NCBI RefSeq assembly: GCF_030734285.1
Contig: NZ_CP132294.1
Span: 3,658,001-3,722,000 of the forward strand
Direction: 5' to 3'
Source: Natronococcus sp. AD-5
GTDB taxonomy: Archaea; Halobacteriota; Halobacteria; Halobacteriales; Natrialbaceae
DNA: 64,000 nucleotides
The notes beneath the pieces were generated by a model. The model did no database searches, was not told where the DNA came from, and saw nothing but the letters and a program-made list of their open reading frames with translations. The position numbers were made by a program, and so were the translations under genes. Shown one piece after another: positions 55,112 through 63,593 of this stretch (positions within the stretch are counted from its first letter, which is position 1; each line of letters starts with the position of its first letter).

Positions 55112-56473
55112 ATGGCAATCCAACCAACCGACTCGGCGACCGAGGACCGCTTCGACTCCGTCGTCGAGGTTCTCGCCAAGGCGAACGAGCCGAAGACCGG
55201 CGACGAACTCGCCGGGATCGCGGCGGCGTCGGACGACGAACGGGTCGCCGCCAAGCGGGCGCTCGCCGGGATGCGACTCGAGACGCTGCGCGAGAACCCG
55301 GTCGTTCCGGCCGCGGAAGACGAGGTGACGCGGGTCATCCAGGAGGCGGTTCGGGAACCGGTGTACGACGAGATCAAAGACTGGACCGTCGCCGACCTGC
55401 GGGAGTTCCTCGTCGCCAGCGACACGAGGGAGCGGGAGATCGCGGCGATCCGTCCCGGCCTCACGAGCGAGATGGTCGCCGCGGTGACGAAGCTCATGTC
55501 GAACATGGACCTCGTCCTCGTCACCTCGAAGATGGAGGTGACGGCCCGCTGTAACACCACGATCGGCGAGGCCGGGACCCTCTCGTTTCGACTGCAGCCG
55601 AACGATCCCGCGGACGACGTCTCGAACATCGCCGACGCCACGCGGGAGGGGCTGGCGTACGGCGTCGGCGACGCGGTGATCGGCGTCAACCCCGTCCAGG
55701 ATAGCGTCGAGACCACGACGCGCATCCTCGAGGCGACCCGCGACGTCATCGAGGAGTGGGACGTGCCGACCCAGAACTGCTGTCTCGCCCACGTCACCAC
55801 CCAGCTGGACGCGATCCGCGAGGGCGCGCCGGCGGACCTGCTCTTCCAGAGTCTCGCCGGCACCGAGGCGGGCAACGACGAGTTCGGCGTCGACGTCGCG
55901 CTGCTCGACGAGGCCCACGAGGTCGCCCAGCGTCGCTGCGTGTCGTCGGGGCCGAACGTGACGTACTTCGAGACGGGCCAGGGCGCGGAGCTCTCCGGGG
56001 ACGCCCATCACGGCGTCGATCAGCTCACCCTCGAGGCGCGCTGTTACGGTCTCGCGAAGCGCTACGACCCGTTCCTCGTCAACACCGTCGTCGGCTTCAT
56101 CGGCCCTGAGTACCTCTACGACGGCCAGCAGGTCATCCGCGCGGGACTCGAGGACGTGTTCATGGGCCAGCTCCACGGCATTTCGATGGGGATCGACGCC
56201 TGTTACACGAACCACATCCAGGCCGACCAGAACGACGTCGAGAACCTCGCCGTCCTGCTCGCCGCGGCGGGAACGAACTACTTCATCACCGTCCCGATGG
56301 GCGACGACGTGATGCTGAACTATCAGTCCAACAGCTACCACGACGCCGCCGCCCTCTGGGAGATATTCGATCTCGAGCCGACCCCCGCGTTCCGCGAGTG
56401 GCTCGCGGAGATGGGCATCCGGCGCGACGGCCGGCTCACCGACCGCGCGGGCGACCCGACGATCTTCACGTAA
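55112..56473 (+). CDS. eutB: Ethanolamine ammonia-lyase large subunit
   Basis: A 453-residue adenosylcobalamin-dependent subunit that holds the TIM-barrel active site converting ethanolamine to acetaldehyde and ammonia. Conserved blocks are EVTARCNTTIGEAGTLSFRL, GVNPVQDSVETTTRILE, FETGQGAELSGDAHHGVDQ and FITVPMGDDVMLNYQSNSYHD. It is the first gene of a three-gene unit with eutC 2 nt downstream. No microcompartment shell gene is adjacent, so the acetaldehyde would be free in the cytosol. Confidence 0.95.
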   Translation: MAIQPTDSATEDRFDSVVEVLAKANEPKTGDELAGIAAASDDERVAAKRALAGMRLETLRENPVVPAAEDEVTRVIQEAVREPVYDEIKDWTVADLREFLVASDTREREIAAIRPGLTSEMVAAVTKLMSNMDLVLVTSKMEVTARCNTTIGEAGTLSFRLQPNDPADDVSNIADATREGLAYGVGDAVIGVNPVQDSVETTTRILEATRDVIEEWDVPTQNCCLAHVTTQLDAIREGAPADLLFQSLAGTEAGNDEFGVDVALLDEAHEVAQRRCVSSGPNVTYFETGQGAELSGDAHHGVDQLTLEARCYGLAKRYDPFLVNTVVGFIGPEYLYDGQQVIRAGLEDVFMGQLHGISMGIDACYTNHIQADQNDVENLAVLLAAAGTNYFITVPMGDDVMLNYQSNSYHDAAALWEIFDLEPTPAFREWLAEMGIRRDGRLTDRAGDPTIFT

Positions 56474-56475
56474 CC

Positions 56476-57273
56476 ATGGCATCCGACTCTCACTCCGATT
56501 CCGACGCGCTCGAATCGACCCCCGACCGCGACGCCGACCGCGATCACGCGGACGAAGACGCGCTCCGGCGAATCGTCGACCGCACGCCCACGCGACTCGG
56601 CGTCGGCCGGTCCGGTCCCCGACCGACCACCGAGTCGCTGCTCGAGTTCCGGGCGGACCACGGCGTCGCCCGCGACGCGGTGCTCTCGCGGGTGAGCGAC
56701 GAGCTGATCGACGATCTCGACCTGATCGGGCTGCGGACGCAGGTCGCGGACAAGGAGCAGTACCTCGCTCGCCCCGACCTCGGCCGCGAGCTGGACGAGG
56801 AAAGTCTCGAGCGGCTCGAGCGCGGGTGCGACCCCGAACCCGAGGTCCAGATCGTCGTCAGCGACGGCCTCTCGTCGACCGCCGTCGAGACGAACGTCCC
56901 GGAACTGCTGCCGGTCCTGCGAGACGGGCTCGAGGATCGCGATATTTCGGTCGGAACCCCGGTCTTCGTCGAGTTCGGCCGCGTGGACGTGATGGACGCT
57001 ATCGGTGAGGTGCTCGGGGCCGACTGCTGCGTGAACCTCATCGGCGAGCGTCCCGGCCTCAGAACCGCCGAGAGTCTCAGCGCGTACGCGGTCTACGGGC
57101 CAGAGCGCGGGATGCCGACGGCCAAGAAGTCGGTCGTCTCGAACGTTCACCACGGCGGGCTGCCGCCGGTCGAGGCCGGCGCCGAACTCGTCGACCTGCT
57201 CGCCGAGATGCTCGCCGAGGAGGCCAGCGGCATCGACCTCCGGGAGGACGACCGCGAGTTCCGAACGGAGTAA
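56476..57273 (+). CDS. eutC: Ethanolamine ammonia-lyase small subunit
   Basis: A 265-residue cobalamin-binding subunit. Conserved stretches are TPTRLGVGRSGPRPTTESLL, LIGLRTQVADKEQYLARPDL, VSDGLSSTAVETNVPELLP and LIGERPGLRTAESLSAYAV. An acidic N-terminal extension (residues 1-30) is extra against bacterial forms and probably a salt adaptation. ATG 56476 is 2 nt after eutB; it is 3 nt before eutA. Confidence 0.94.
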   Translation: MASDSHSDSDALESTPDRDADRDHADEDALRRIVDRTPTRLGVGRSGPRPTTESLLEFRADHGVARDAVLSRVSDELIDDLDLIGLRTQVADKEQYLARPDLGRELDEESLERLERGCDPEPEVQIVVSDGLSSTAVETNVPELLPVLRDGLEDRDISVGTPVFVEFGRVDVMDAIGEVLGADCCVNLIGERPGLRTAESLSAYAVYGPERGMPTAKKSVVSNVHHGGLPPVEAGAELVDLLAEMLAEEASGIDLREDDREFRTE

Positions 57274-57276
57274 GCC

Positions 57277-58734
57277 GTGTCCGACCGTCCGGAGACGCTG
57301 ACGAGCGTCGGTATCGACGTCGGAACGACCACGACCCACGCGATCGTCAGCCGCCTGCGCGTCGAGACGCCGCCGGGAGGCGCCGCGAGCCCCGAGATCA
57401 CCGACCGCGAGGTCTTCCACCGCGGGACGGTTCGCGAGACGCCGCTGCTCGACGCCGAGACGATCGACGTCGACCGGGTCGCCGCGCTCGTCGAGCGCGA
57501 ACTCGAGGCGGCCGACCTCGAACCCGCGGATATCGACACCGGCGCCGTGATCGTCACCGGCGAGACCGCTCGCCGCGAGAACGCCGAACCGCTCGTCCAT
57601 CGAGTCGCGGCCGACGCGGGTCAGTTCGTCGCGGCGACGGCCGGTGCCGACCTCGAGGCGGCGCTCGCCGGCCGCGGCTCCGGCGCGGCGGCCCGCGCCG
57701 CCGAAACGAACGGGGCCGTCGCCAACGTCGACGTCGGCGGGGGAACGACCAACGTCGCGATCTTCGAGGGCCGATCGGACTCGGGTCGCGGCCGAAGCGG
57801 CGTACGGGTCAGCGAAACGCGCTGTCTGGACGTCGGCGGTCGCCTCGTTAGGTTCGGCGACGAGCGTCGAGTCGCCTCGATCTCCCCGCCGGCGCGGTTG
57901 CTGGCGGACGCGCTCGAGGTATCGCTCGCAGTCGGCGAGCAACCCGACGATCCGACGCTTTCCGCGCTCGCGGAAGCGATGGCGGATCGGATCGTCGACC
58001 TGCTCGAGGGACCGCCGTTCGACCCCCTCACGCGCGAACTGGCGATCGGCGAGCTTCCGGACGAGCCGGTCGCCCCGGACGGCGTCGTCTTCAGCGGCGG
58101 CGTCGGCCGGCTCGTCGGCTCGTCGCCGAACGATCCGTTCGCGTACGGCGACCTCGGCGGGTTGCTCGCGGCGAGCCTCTCGGCTCACGAGACGGTTCGG
58201 TCGTGGCCGCTGCTCGAGCCCGCCGAGGATATTCGGGCGACCGTCGTCGGCGCCGGAACCGAGACGACCGCCCTCAGCGGCCGCACGATCTCGCTCGAGC
58301 CCGGACTGCTTCCCCTGCGAAACGTTCCGGTCGCCGCAGTCGCGGACGTCGCCGACCGCGAGGGTGATGCACTCGTCGCGCGGTTCGAGGCGGCGGTCTC
58401 CCGACTCGAGGACTTCCACGATCTCGCGGCGCTCGACGCCGTCGCGCTCGCGATCGACGACGTCGGTTCTCTGGAGTACGAGCGAGTGCAAACGGTTGCC
58501 GGTGCGCTCGAGGACGCGCTCGAGGCGCTCTCTCGGCCGGTGTCGATCGTCGTCGTCACCCGCCAGAACTGCGCGAAGGTCCTCGGGCAGACGCTCCGGA
58601 GCCGAACGGATCGCCCGCTGCTCGTGCTCGACGAACTGCGACCCGCGGACGGGGACTACCTCGACGTCGGGGAGCCGATGGCGAGCCGCGAGAGCGTTCC
58701 CGTGGTGGTGAAAACGCTCGCCTTCGGCGACTGA
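57277..58734 (+). CDS. eutA: Ethanolamine ammonia-lyase reactivating protein EutA
   Basis: A 485-residue actin-fold ATPase that swaps damaged cobalamin out of the lyase. The phosphate-1 loop is SVGIDVGTTTTHAIVSRL and the phosphate-2 loop VANVDVGGGTTNVAIFEG near residue 150, both typical of EutA/DdrA-like reactivases. The start is GTG 57277, 3 nt after eutC. Its presence in one operon with eutBC supports a functional B12-dependent lyase. Convergent with the small membrane protein at 58768. Confidence 0.91.
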   Translation: MSDRPETLTSVGIDVGTTTTHAIVSRLRVETPPGGAASPEITDREVFHRGTVRETPLLDAETIDVDRVAALVERELEAADLEPADIDTGAVIVTGETARRENAEPLVHRVAADAGQFVAATAGADLEAALAGRGSGAAARAAETNGAVANVDVGGGTTNVAIFEGRSDSGRGRSGVRVSETRCLDVGGRLVRFGDERRVASISPPARLLADALEVSLAVGEQPDDPTLSALAEAMADRIVDLLEGPPFDPLTRELAIGELPDEPVAPDGVVFSGGVGRLVGSSPNDPFAYGDLGGLLAASLSAHETVRSWPLLEPAEDIRATVVGAGTETTALSGRTISLEPGLLPLRNVPVAAVADVADREGDALVARFEAAVSRLEDFHDLAALDAVALAIDDVGSLEYERVQTVAGALEDALEALSRPVSIVVVTRQNCAKVLGQTLRSRTDRPLLVLDELRPADGDYLDVGEPMASRESVPVVVKTLAFGD

Positions 58735-58767
58735 GGCCGCGGCCGCGCGTCGCCGCTCGCGGCTCCG

Positions 58768-59088
58768 TTACTCGTCTCGGTGTTGCGCCCGCTCGTCCGG
58801 CGGTTCTCGATCGTCACCTCGCGAGGGGAGCGGCGCGTCGTCGGCCCTCGAGGGGTGGATGTTGTAGTTGTTCCCCCGGTAGGGATCGCTCTCCGGATCG
58901 TAATCCAGCTCGCTCCGCTCGAAGAGGTAGATGAAGAAGCCGAACAGCGGGACGAAGAAGGCGATCGCCGCCCACTTTCGGGGCGGCTCGAGGCCGACCC
59001 GCCTCGCGTCGTAGTAGACGAACGCGGTGAGCCCGAGGTGCCAGGCGAGCGGAATGCCGATGATCGCCGCCAGCAGGACGTTGCTCAT
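58768..59088 (-). CDS. Small membrane protein, unknown
   Basis: A 106-residue protein with two membrane segments (LLAAIIGIPLAWHLGLTAFV and KWAAIAFFVPLFGFFIYLF) and an acidic, charged cytosolic tail. The MSNVLLAA start at 59088 is preferred to the longer frame. Similar phospholipase-D-nuclease N-terminal-like short membrane proteins are known in halophiles, which is only a resemblance. Function unknown. Confidence 0.6.
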   Translation of the reverse strand: MSNVLLAAIIGIPLAWHLGLTAFVYYDARRVGLEPPRKWAAIAFFVPLFGFFIYLFERSELDYDPESDPYRGNNYNIHPSRADDAPLPSRGDDREPPDERAQHRDE

Positions 59089-59144
59089 ACGCGATCTACG
59101 ACTCGAGGCTACTAAATCGCCGGCCAAAAACGGACCGCGAGTCT

Positions 59145-59176
59145 CAGTTGACTTCGAACTCGATCGCCGCGCCCTG
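59145..59176 (-). repeat. Duplicated 3' tail of the thiolase gene
   Basis: Thirty-two nt matching the last 32 coding nt of the downstream thiolase (59293-59324) with two substitutions, and still encoding QGAAIEFEVN-stop. The rest of a second thiolase is absent. It is a fossil of a tandem copy. Confidence 0.75.
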
Positions 59177-59256
59177 ACGCGACCACCTTTCGTCTCGCTC
59201 GTCGCTCGCGCGGTTCACACTCGCTTCGTTCGTTCCGAACCGCGCACTTCTCGCTC

Positions 59257-59278
59257 GCAAAATCTGGACCAAAAAGCC
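59257..59278 (+). repeat. Dispersed intergenic motif, copy C
   Basis: GCAAAATCTGGACC followed by AAAAAGCC, between the thiolase tail fossil and the thiolase stop. It matches copy B at 38928 closely. Confidence 0.45.
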
Positions 59279-59291
59279 CAAAACGATCGTT

Positions 59292-60428
59292 TCAGTTGAC
59301 CTCGAACTCGATCGCCGCACCCTGGCCGAAGCCGACGCAGAGCGTCGTCAGGCCGAGTCCCCCGCCGCGCTTCCGTAGTTCGTGGATGAGCGTTACGGGG
59401 AGGCGCGCGCCGGAGGCGCCGAGCGGGTGTCCGATCGCGATGGCGCCGCCGTTGACGTTGAAGATCTCGGGATCGACGCCGAGCTGGTCGCGGGAGTAGA
59501 TGCTCTGGCTGGCGAACGCCTCGTTGAGTTCGACGAGGTCGTACTCCTCGATGTCGCGGCCGTTGCGCTCGAGCAGTCCTTCGGTCGCGGGCACCGGGCC
59601 GATTCCCATGACGGTGGGGTCGACGCCGGCGACGTTGTTCATCCCGACCTCGGCCATGATCTCGAGGTCGTGTTCCTCGGCGAAGGCTTCGCTCGTGATC
59701 AGCAGGGCGGAGGCGCCGTCGGAAATCTGGGAGGCGTTGCCGGGCGTGACGGTCCCGTCGGCCTTGAAGACGGTCGGCAGTTCGGCCAGCTTTTCCGCGG
59801 TCGTTCCCTGTCGGATCCCCTCGTCCTCGGTGACGGTGCCGTCCTCGGTTTCTATCGGGACGATTTCGTCGTCGAAGCGGCCCTCTTCGGTCGCCTCGGC
59901 GGCGCGCTGCTGGCTCCGGGCGGCGTACTCGTCTTGCTCCTCGCGGCTGACGCCGTACTCCTCGGCGACCTTCTCGGCGGTCATCCCCATCTGGAGCTCG
60001 CCGATGTTGTAGTACTCGGCCATCTTGGGGTGGACGTTCGACGTGTTCTCGCCCATCGGGACGCGGGTCATGCTCTCGACGCCGCCGGCGATGACGGCGT
60101 CGCGGTTGCCGGCCGCGATCGCGTCCGAGGCCGAGATCACGGCCTGCATCGAGGACGCGCACCACCGGTTGATCGTCGTCGCGGGCACGTCTTCGCCCAG
60201 TTCCGACAGGAGCGCGATGACGCGGGCCATGTTGTTGCCCTGCTCGCCGCGCTGCTGGGCGCAGCCCCACATCAGATCGTCGATCTCCGCCCCGGAGAGG
60301 CCGGTTTCGGCGAGGATCTCGTCGATCAGCGCCACCGAAAGGTCCTCGCTGCGGAGGTCGGCGAAGACGCCGTCTTCTTTCCCCTGCGGGGTTCGCACCG
60401 CCTTGGCAACGACCGGTGTCTGTGTCAT
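59292..60428 (-). CDS. Acetyl-CoA C-acyltransferase (thiolase)
   Basis: A 378-residue thiolase, condensing or cleaving acyl-CoA units. The nucleophile is Cys90 in TINRWCASSMQAV; the base His is in AIAIGHPLGASGAR near residue 340, and the second Cys in LCVGFGQGAAIEFE near the C-terminus. Length is slightly short but canonical. A TATA-like GATTTAAG near 60455 gives a leaderless start at 60428. The duplicated tail downstream shows a past tandem copy. With the acyl-CoA synthetase at 46989 it may serve beta-oxidation. Confidence 0.95.
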   Translation of the reverse strand: MTQTPVVAKAVRTPQGKEDGVFADLRSEDLSVALIDEILAETGLSGAEIDDLMWGCAQQRGEQGNNMARVIALLSELGEDVPATTINRWCASSMQAVISASDAIAAGNRDAVIAGGVESMTRVPMGENTSNVHPKMAEYYNIGELQMGMTAEKVAEEYGVSREEQDEYAARSQQRAAEATEEGRFDDEIVPIETEDGTVTEDEGIRQGTTAEKLAELPTVFKADGTVTPGNASQISDGASALLITSEAFAEEHDLEIMAEVGMNNVAGVDPTVMGIGPVPATEGLLERNGRDIEEYDLVELNEAFASQSIYSRDQLGVDPEIFNVNGGAIAIGHPLGASGARLPVTLIHELRKRGGGLGLTTLCVGFGQGAAIEFEVN

Positions 60429-60450
60429 ACCCTACCGCATGTCCCTCATG

Positions 60451-60460
60451 AACTTAAATC
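60451..60460 (-). promoter_or_regulatory. TATA-like box of the thiolase gene
   Basis: GATTTAAGTT, centred about 27 nt upstream of ATG 60428, in the divergent spacer shared with the DUF5806-like gene. Confidence 0.55.
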
Positions 60461-60587
60461 CGCGACAACTCGTATGGACGCAAGAGGCGTTTACGGCGCC
60501 GTTCGACAGGAATCCGTCGTCCGGCGCTCGAGCCGCGTTCGCCCGCGGGAGACAATCCTTATTTCGAGCGTGTGGGTATAGGCGGCC

Positions 60588-61232
60588 ATGGACGAGGACG
60601 GACCGACCGTAGGCGAGGAGTCAGATCGAGCGGCCGACGCCGTGACGGCCGGCACCGACGGGACGAGCGGCGACGACCAGCAGATCGAGTCCGAGGACGC
60701 GATGCCGGGCGTGCCGGACCCCGAACCGGAAGAATCCGACGTCCCGGAGGACGTCCGGAAGTACGCCCGCTTCAAGAAGATGGACGGCGCCCAGTACGAG
60801 CGGGTCAACGAGTTCCTGCGGGATCGGACCTACATCACCGCCCGCGAGTGGGCCATCGCGCGGCTCTGTTCGGACTTCCGGACCGAAACCGGCGTCGAGA
60901 TGACCAAGATCGGCGAGAACCTCCCCGAACTCGTCCCGTTCATGACCGACACCTACACGCCCCAGGCGGTCAACCAGGCCCGCTCGTCGTTCGAGGAGAA
61001 GGTTCGAACGGCGGGCGCGACGTTCCTCTACGGCGCGATGTGCGACTTCTTCACCGCCGAAGAGCTCGACGACGTGATGTACGAATCGACCGAGGTAGCC
61101 AAATTCTTGCTCGAGGTCGAGGGCGTCGACCTCTCCGTCGAGGAGGAACTCGAGGCCGAGGAGCGCATCTCGAGCGTGATGCGCGAGGTGCGGGACGCGA
61201 GCGCGGAGCTTCGAGAACGGGACGAGGAGTGA
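60588..61232 (+). CDS. DUF5806-like haloarchaeal protein
   Basis: A 214-residue protein with an acidic, probably disordered N-terminus (residues 1-55, TDGTSGDDQQIESEDAMPG) and a helical rest (residues 60-205: YARFKKMDGAQYERVNEFL, TAREWAIARLCSDFRTETG). I recognise it as a DUF5806-like family of unknown role. TATA-like CCTTATTTC near 60561 sets a leaderless start at 60588. Confidence 0.72.
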   Translation: MDEDGPTVGEESDRAADAVTAGTDGTSGDDQQIESEDAMPGVPDPEPEESDVPEDVRKYARFKKMDGAQYERVNEFLRDRTYITAREWAIARLCSDFRTETGVEMTKIGENLPELVPFMTDTYTPQAVNQARSSFEEKVRTAGATFLYGAMCDFFTAEELDDVMYESTEVAKFLLEVEGVDLSVEEELEAEERISSVMREVRDASAELRERDEE

Positions 61233-61235
61233 CGG

Positions 61236-61739
61236 CTAGCCGTCGCCCCACTCGCGGACGTCTTCCTCTTCGAGGAACAGCGACGGATCGTCGTGGGAGA
61301 AGACGATCCACCGTTCGGCCCCGTCGGGCCGGACGTGAACCTGGAGATCCTCCTCGCGAAGCGCCCGCTCGAAGACGGCACGGGCGTCCGAGAGCGCGTA
61401 CGTCAGCGGAACGAAGACGGCCGTCTCGCTCGCCTCGTCGCGTTCGACGACGAGAGCGAACCGGCGGTCGTCGCCATCCGAGGGCCGGTAGTACACCTCG
61501 GCGCCGCCGAAGGTGACGTCCTCGCGCTCGACGAGGTTCGCGACGGTGTCGTACTCTTCGTCGGTAACCGCGATGTCGAGTCCGAACCGCCCGTCGTCGT
61601 CGACCGACGTCACCCCGATCGGCTCGAGCACGACGGCGTCCCAGCCGTCCTCGCGGTACCGTTCGGCGACTCCGTCCGTGTCGGCGAGCAGTTCTTCCCA
61701 CTCGGGCGTCGTGACCGGGTTTTTCTCGTCGTCGCTCAT
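61236..61739 (-). CDS. Uncharacterised haloarchaeal protein, 167 residues
   Basis: An acidic soluble protein with an N-terminal helix (TTPEWEELLADTDGVAERYR), then alternating strands VVLEPIGVTSVDDDGRFGL and EVYYRPSDGDDRRFALVVE, ending RWIVFSHDDPSLFLEEEDV. No family motif recognised; a DUF75xx-type haloarchaeal protein is likely. ATG 61739 is chosen over 61748 as the MSDDEKNP start. Convergent with the DUF5806-like gene (3-nt gap). Confidence 0.6.
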   Translation of the reverse strand: MSDDEKNPVTTPEWEELLADTDGVAERYREDGWDAVVLEPIGVTSVDDDGRFGLDIAVTDEEYDTVANLVEREDVTFGGAEVYYRPSDGDDRRFALVVERDEASETAVFVPLTYALSDARAVFERALREEDLQVHVRPDGAERWIVFSHDDPSLFLEEEDVREWGDG

Positions 61740-61829
61740 CGCGACCACCCTGGGGTTCGTCTGGCCATACGCGAGTCCACACCGTCGAGGGAAAAAACGT
61801 TGCCCCGGCTCGAGCCCCTAGCGGTACTG

Positions 61830-62552
61830 CTACCGGCCGTCTCCACCGGCGTCTGATGCAACGGTTTCGATCTCCAGCGGGTCGCGATCGTCTCCGACGA
61901 GCGCGGCCTCGAGTTTCCGCCGGATCCCGTTCGGATCCGACGGTCCGCCGGCGGCAGCCGCGCTGCCGACGGTCGCCGGATCGAACGGCACGCCGAGTTC
62001 GTCGTAGACCGCCTCGAGCACCCCCGCGAGTTCATCGCGGTGATCGACGACGAGGATCCCCGAGACCAGCGCCGCGTCCTGTCGGACCCGCTGGGCGATG
62101 CCGACGATCTTTCGCGGACCGCTCGCGTCCGCCGTCGACAGCGAGTGCGCCCCGGAGCAGAACGAGTCGTCGGGTTCGCCGCGCTCGAGGTCGACCCCCA
62201 GTCCCTCGAGCGCCGCCTCCACGGCCGCCGTCAGTCGCTCGTACCGCGCGTCGGTTCCGCGCCGGAAGTCGTCGATCGGCTCGGCGCGGGCGAACGCGAT
62301 CGTCGTCTCGCCGTCGTAGGCGACCGCCCGCCCGCCGACGCTCCGCTCGACCGGCGGGAATCCCCGCTCGCCGGCGGCCTCGCGGGCGCGATCGTACCCC
62401 TCGAGTCGGCTATCCCGTCGTCCGAACGCGACCTGGCGGTGGGGAATCCAGACGCGAACGGCGGGCTCGCCGGCCGCGGCGACCTCGAGCAGCCGTTCGC
62501 TCGCTTCGCGATCGGCCGCGATCGTCTCCGCGCGGCCCCGAAATACGCGCAT
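61830..62552 (-). CDS. Lipoate-protein ligase family protein (LplA-like)
   Basis: A 240-residue member of the biotin/lipoate ligase family. The lipoyl-binding motif PPVERSVGGRAVAYDGET corresponds to the RRxxGGGxVxHD block, and KIVGIAQRVRQDAALVSGIL is the catalytic Lys block. The N-terminal domain begins MRVFRGRAETIAADREA. The short C-terminal accessory domain of LplA is reduced. Substrate may be lipoate or octanoate; not certain. Confidence 0.83.
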   Translation of the reverse strand: MRVFRGRAETIAADREASERLLEVAAAGEPAVRVWIPHRQVAFGRRDSRLEGYDRAREAAGERGFPPVERSVGGRAVAYDGETTIAFARAEPIDDFRRGTDARYERLTAAVEAALEGLGVDLERGEPDDSFCSGAHSLSTADASGPRKIVGIAQRVRQDAALVSGILVVDHRDELAGVLEAVYDELGVPFDPATVGSAAAAGGPSDPNGIRRKLEAALVGDDRDPLEIETVASDAGGDGR

Positions 62553-62618
62553 ACGAGGGAGCGTTCGGGTCGATGCACCTAAACGCTCCCGCTGCGGAGT
62601 CGAACGCGAAAGGTATCG

Positions 62619-63494
62619 ATGGCCGTCACCCTACCCGAATCGCTGCTCGCCCGGTACGAGCGCTTCTCGCTGTACAACTCGCCCTACCGCGCCCACGACG
62701 GCGGCTGCGCGATCGACTGCTATCCCGGCACCCTGACCGACGGGCGGACGACCGCCGCCCCGAGTCCCGTCTCGGGCACCGTCCGCGAGACGAAGACCGT
62801 CCGCGCGCCGCCGAAACCCTACGCGCCCGAGCACGACCACCTGATCCTCGTCGACTGCGAGGGGCCGGCCGGACTCGAGGGGCTGATCGCTCGCGTGTTG
62901 CACGTCGAACCGAGCGTCGAGGCCGGCGATCGGATCGGCGCCGGCGACTCGCTCGGTACGCTCGTCCGCGCGGGCTTTTTCGCCCCGTGGGTCGACAACC
63001 ACCTCCACGTCGGCTTCCGCGAACTCGAGCAGAATCCGCACCGGGCCTCGGGGTCGCTTCCGCTCGAGCCGGACGTCGAGATCGAACCGCTCGCGTGGAA
63101 CGGCACCGGTACGGTCGTCGCGACGGGCGACACCTACGCCGTGCTCGACGCGCCGACACACCCCGATCCCGGCGAGACGTTCGTCGGCGTCGAAGCCGAC
63201 GGGGGCGGCGTCCTCGACGGCGGCCTGCCGCACTACGACGGCGGCGGCCTGCTCGGACCCGACGGCGCGCTCGAGGGACCGATCTCCCTGAACGGGGATC
63301 GACTCGGCGTCGCCGACGGCCGGACGATCGCCTGGGACGACGTGACCGTCACCGCGAACGGCGAGTCGGTGACCGGGCTGTCGCTGTTCTGCGCTCGAGA
63401 CGCCGACTTCGGCGCGAAGCTGATCTGCCCGGATCGGGCGTTTTCGGTCGGTGATACGGTCGACGTGTCCGTCTCTTCCGGCCCGGATTCGTAG
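62619..63494 (+). CDS. M23-like (LytM fold) protein
   Basis: A 291-residue protein. YRAHDGGCAIDCYPGTL (His about 26, Asp about 32) and VDNHLHVGFREL (HxH near residue 131) reproduce the H-x(6)-D and HxH zinc pattern of LytM/M23 peptidases. SPVSGTVRETKTVR and RVLHVEPSVEAGDRIGAGDS match the G-rich strands around the site. No signal peptide is visible and archaea lack the peptidoglycan substrate, so peptidase activity is uncertain; a lipoyl/biotin-domain-like role is an alternative. C-terminal 110 residues are beta-rich with Gly. Confidence 0.62.
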   Translation: MAVTLPESLLARYERFSLYNSPYRAHDGGCAIDCYPGTLTDGRTTAAPSPVSGTVRETKTVRAPPKPYAPEHDHLILVDCEGPAGLEGLIARVLHVEPSVEAGDRIGAGDSLGTLVRAGFFAPWVDNHLHVGFRELEQNPHRASGSLPLEPDVEIEPLAWNGTGTVVATGDTYAVLDAPTHPDPGETFVGVEADGGGVLDGGLPHYDGGGLLGPDGALEGPISLNGDRLGVADGRTIAWDDVTVTANGESVTGLSLFCARDADFGAKLICPDRAFSVGDTVDVSVSSGPDS

Positions 63495-63593
63495 CGACGA
63501 GCGCGGCCCCGGCGTACGTTCACGTCGGGACGACTGTCGACTTGTCGTTTAGAGCACATTAATGTCGAGGCGCCCGTAGTCTGGGGCGCGAGG

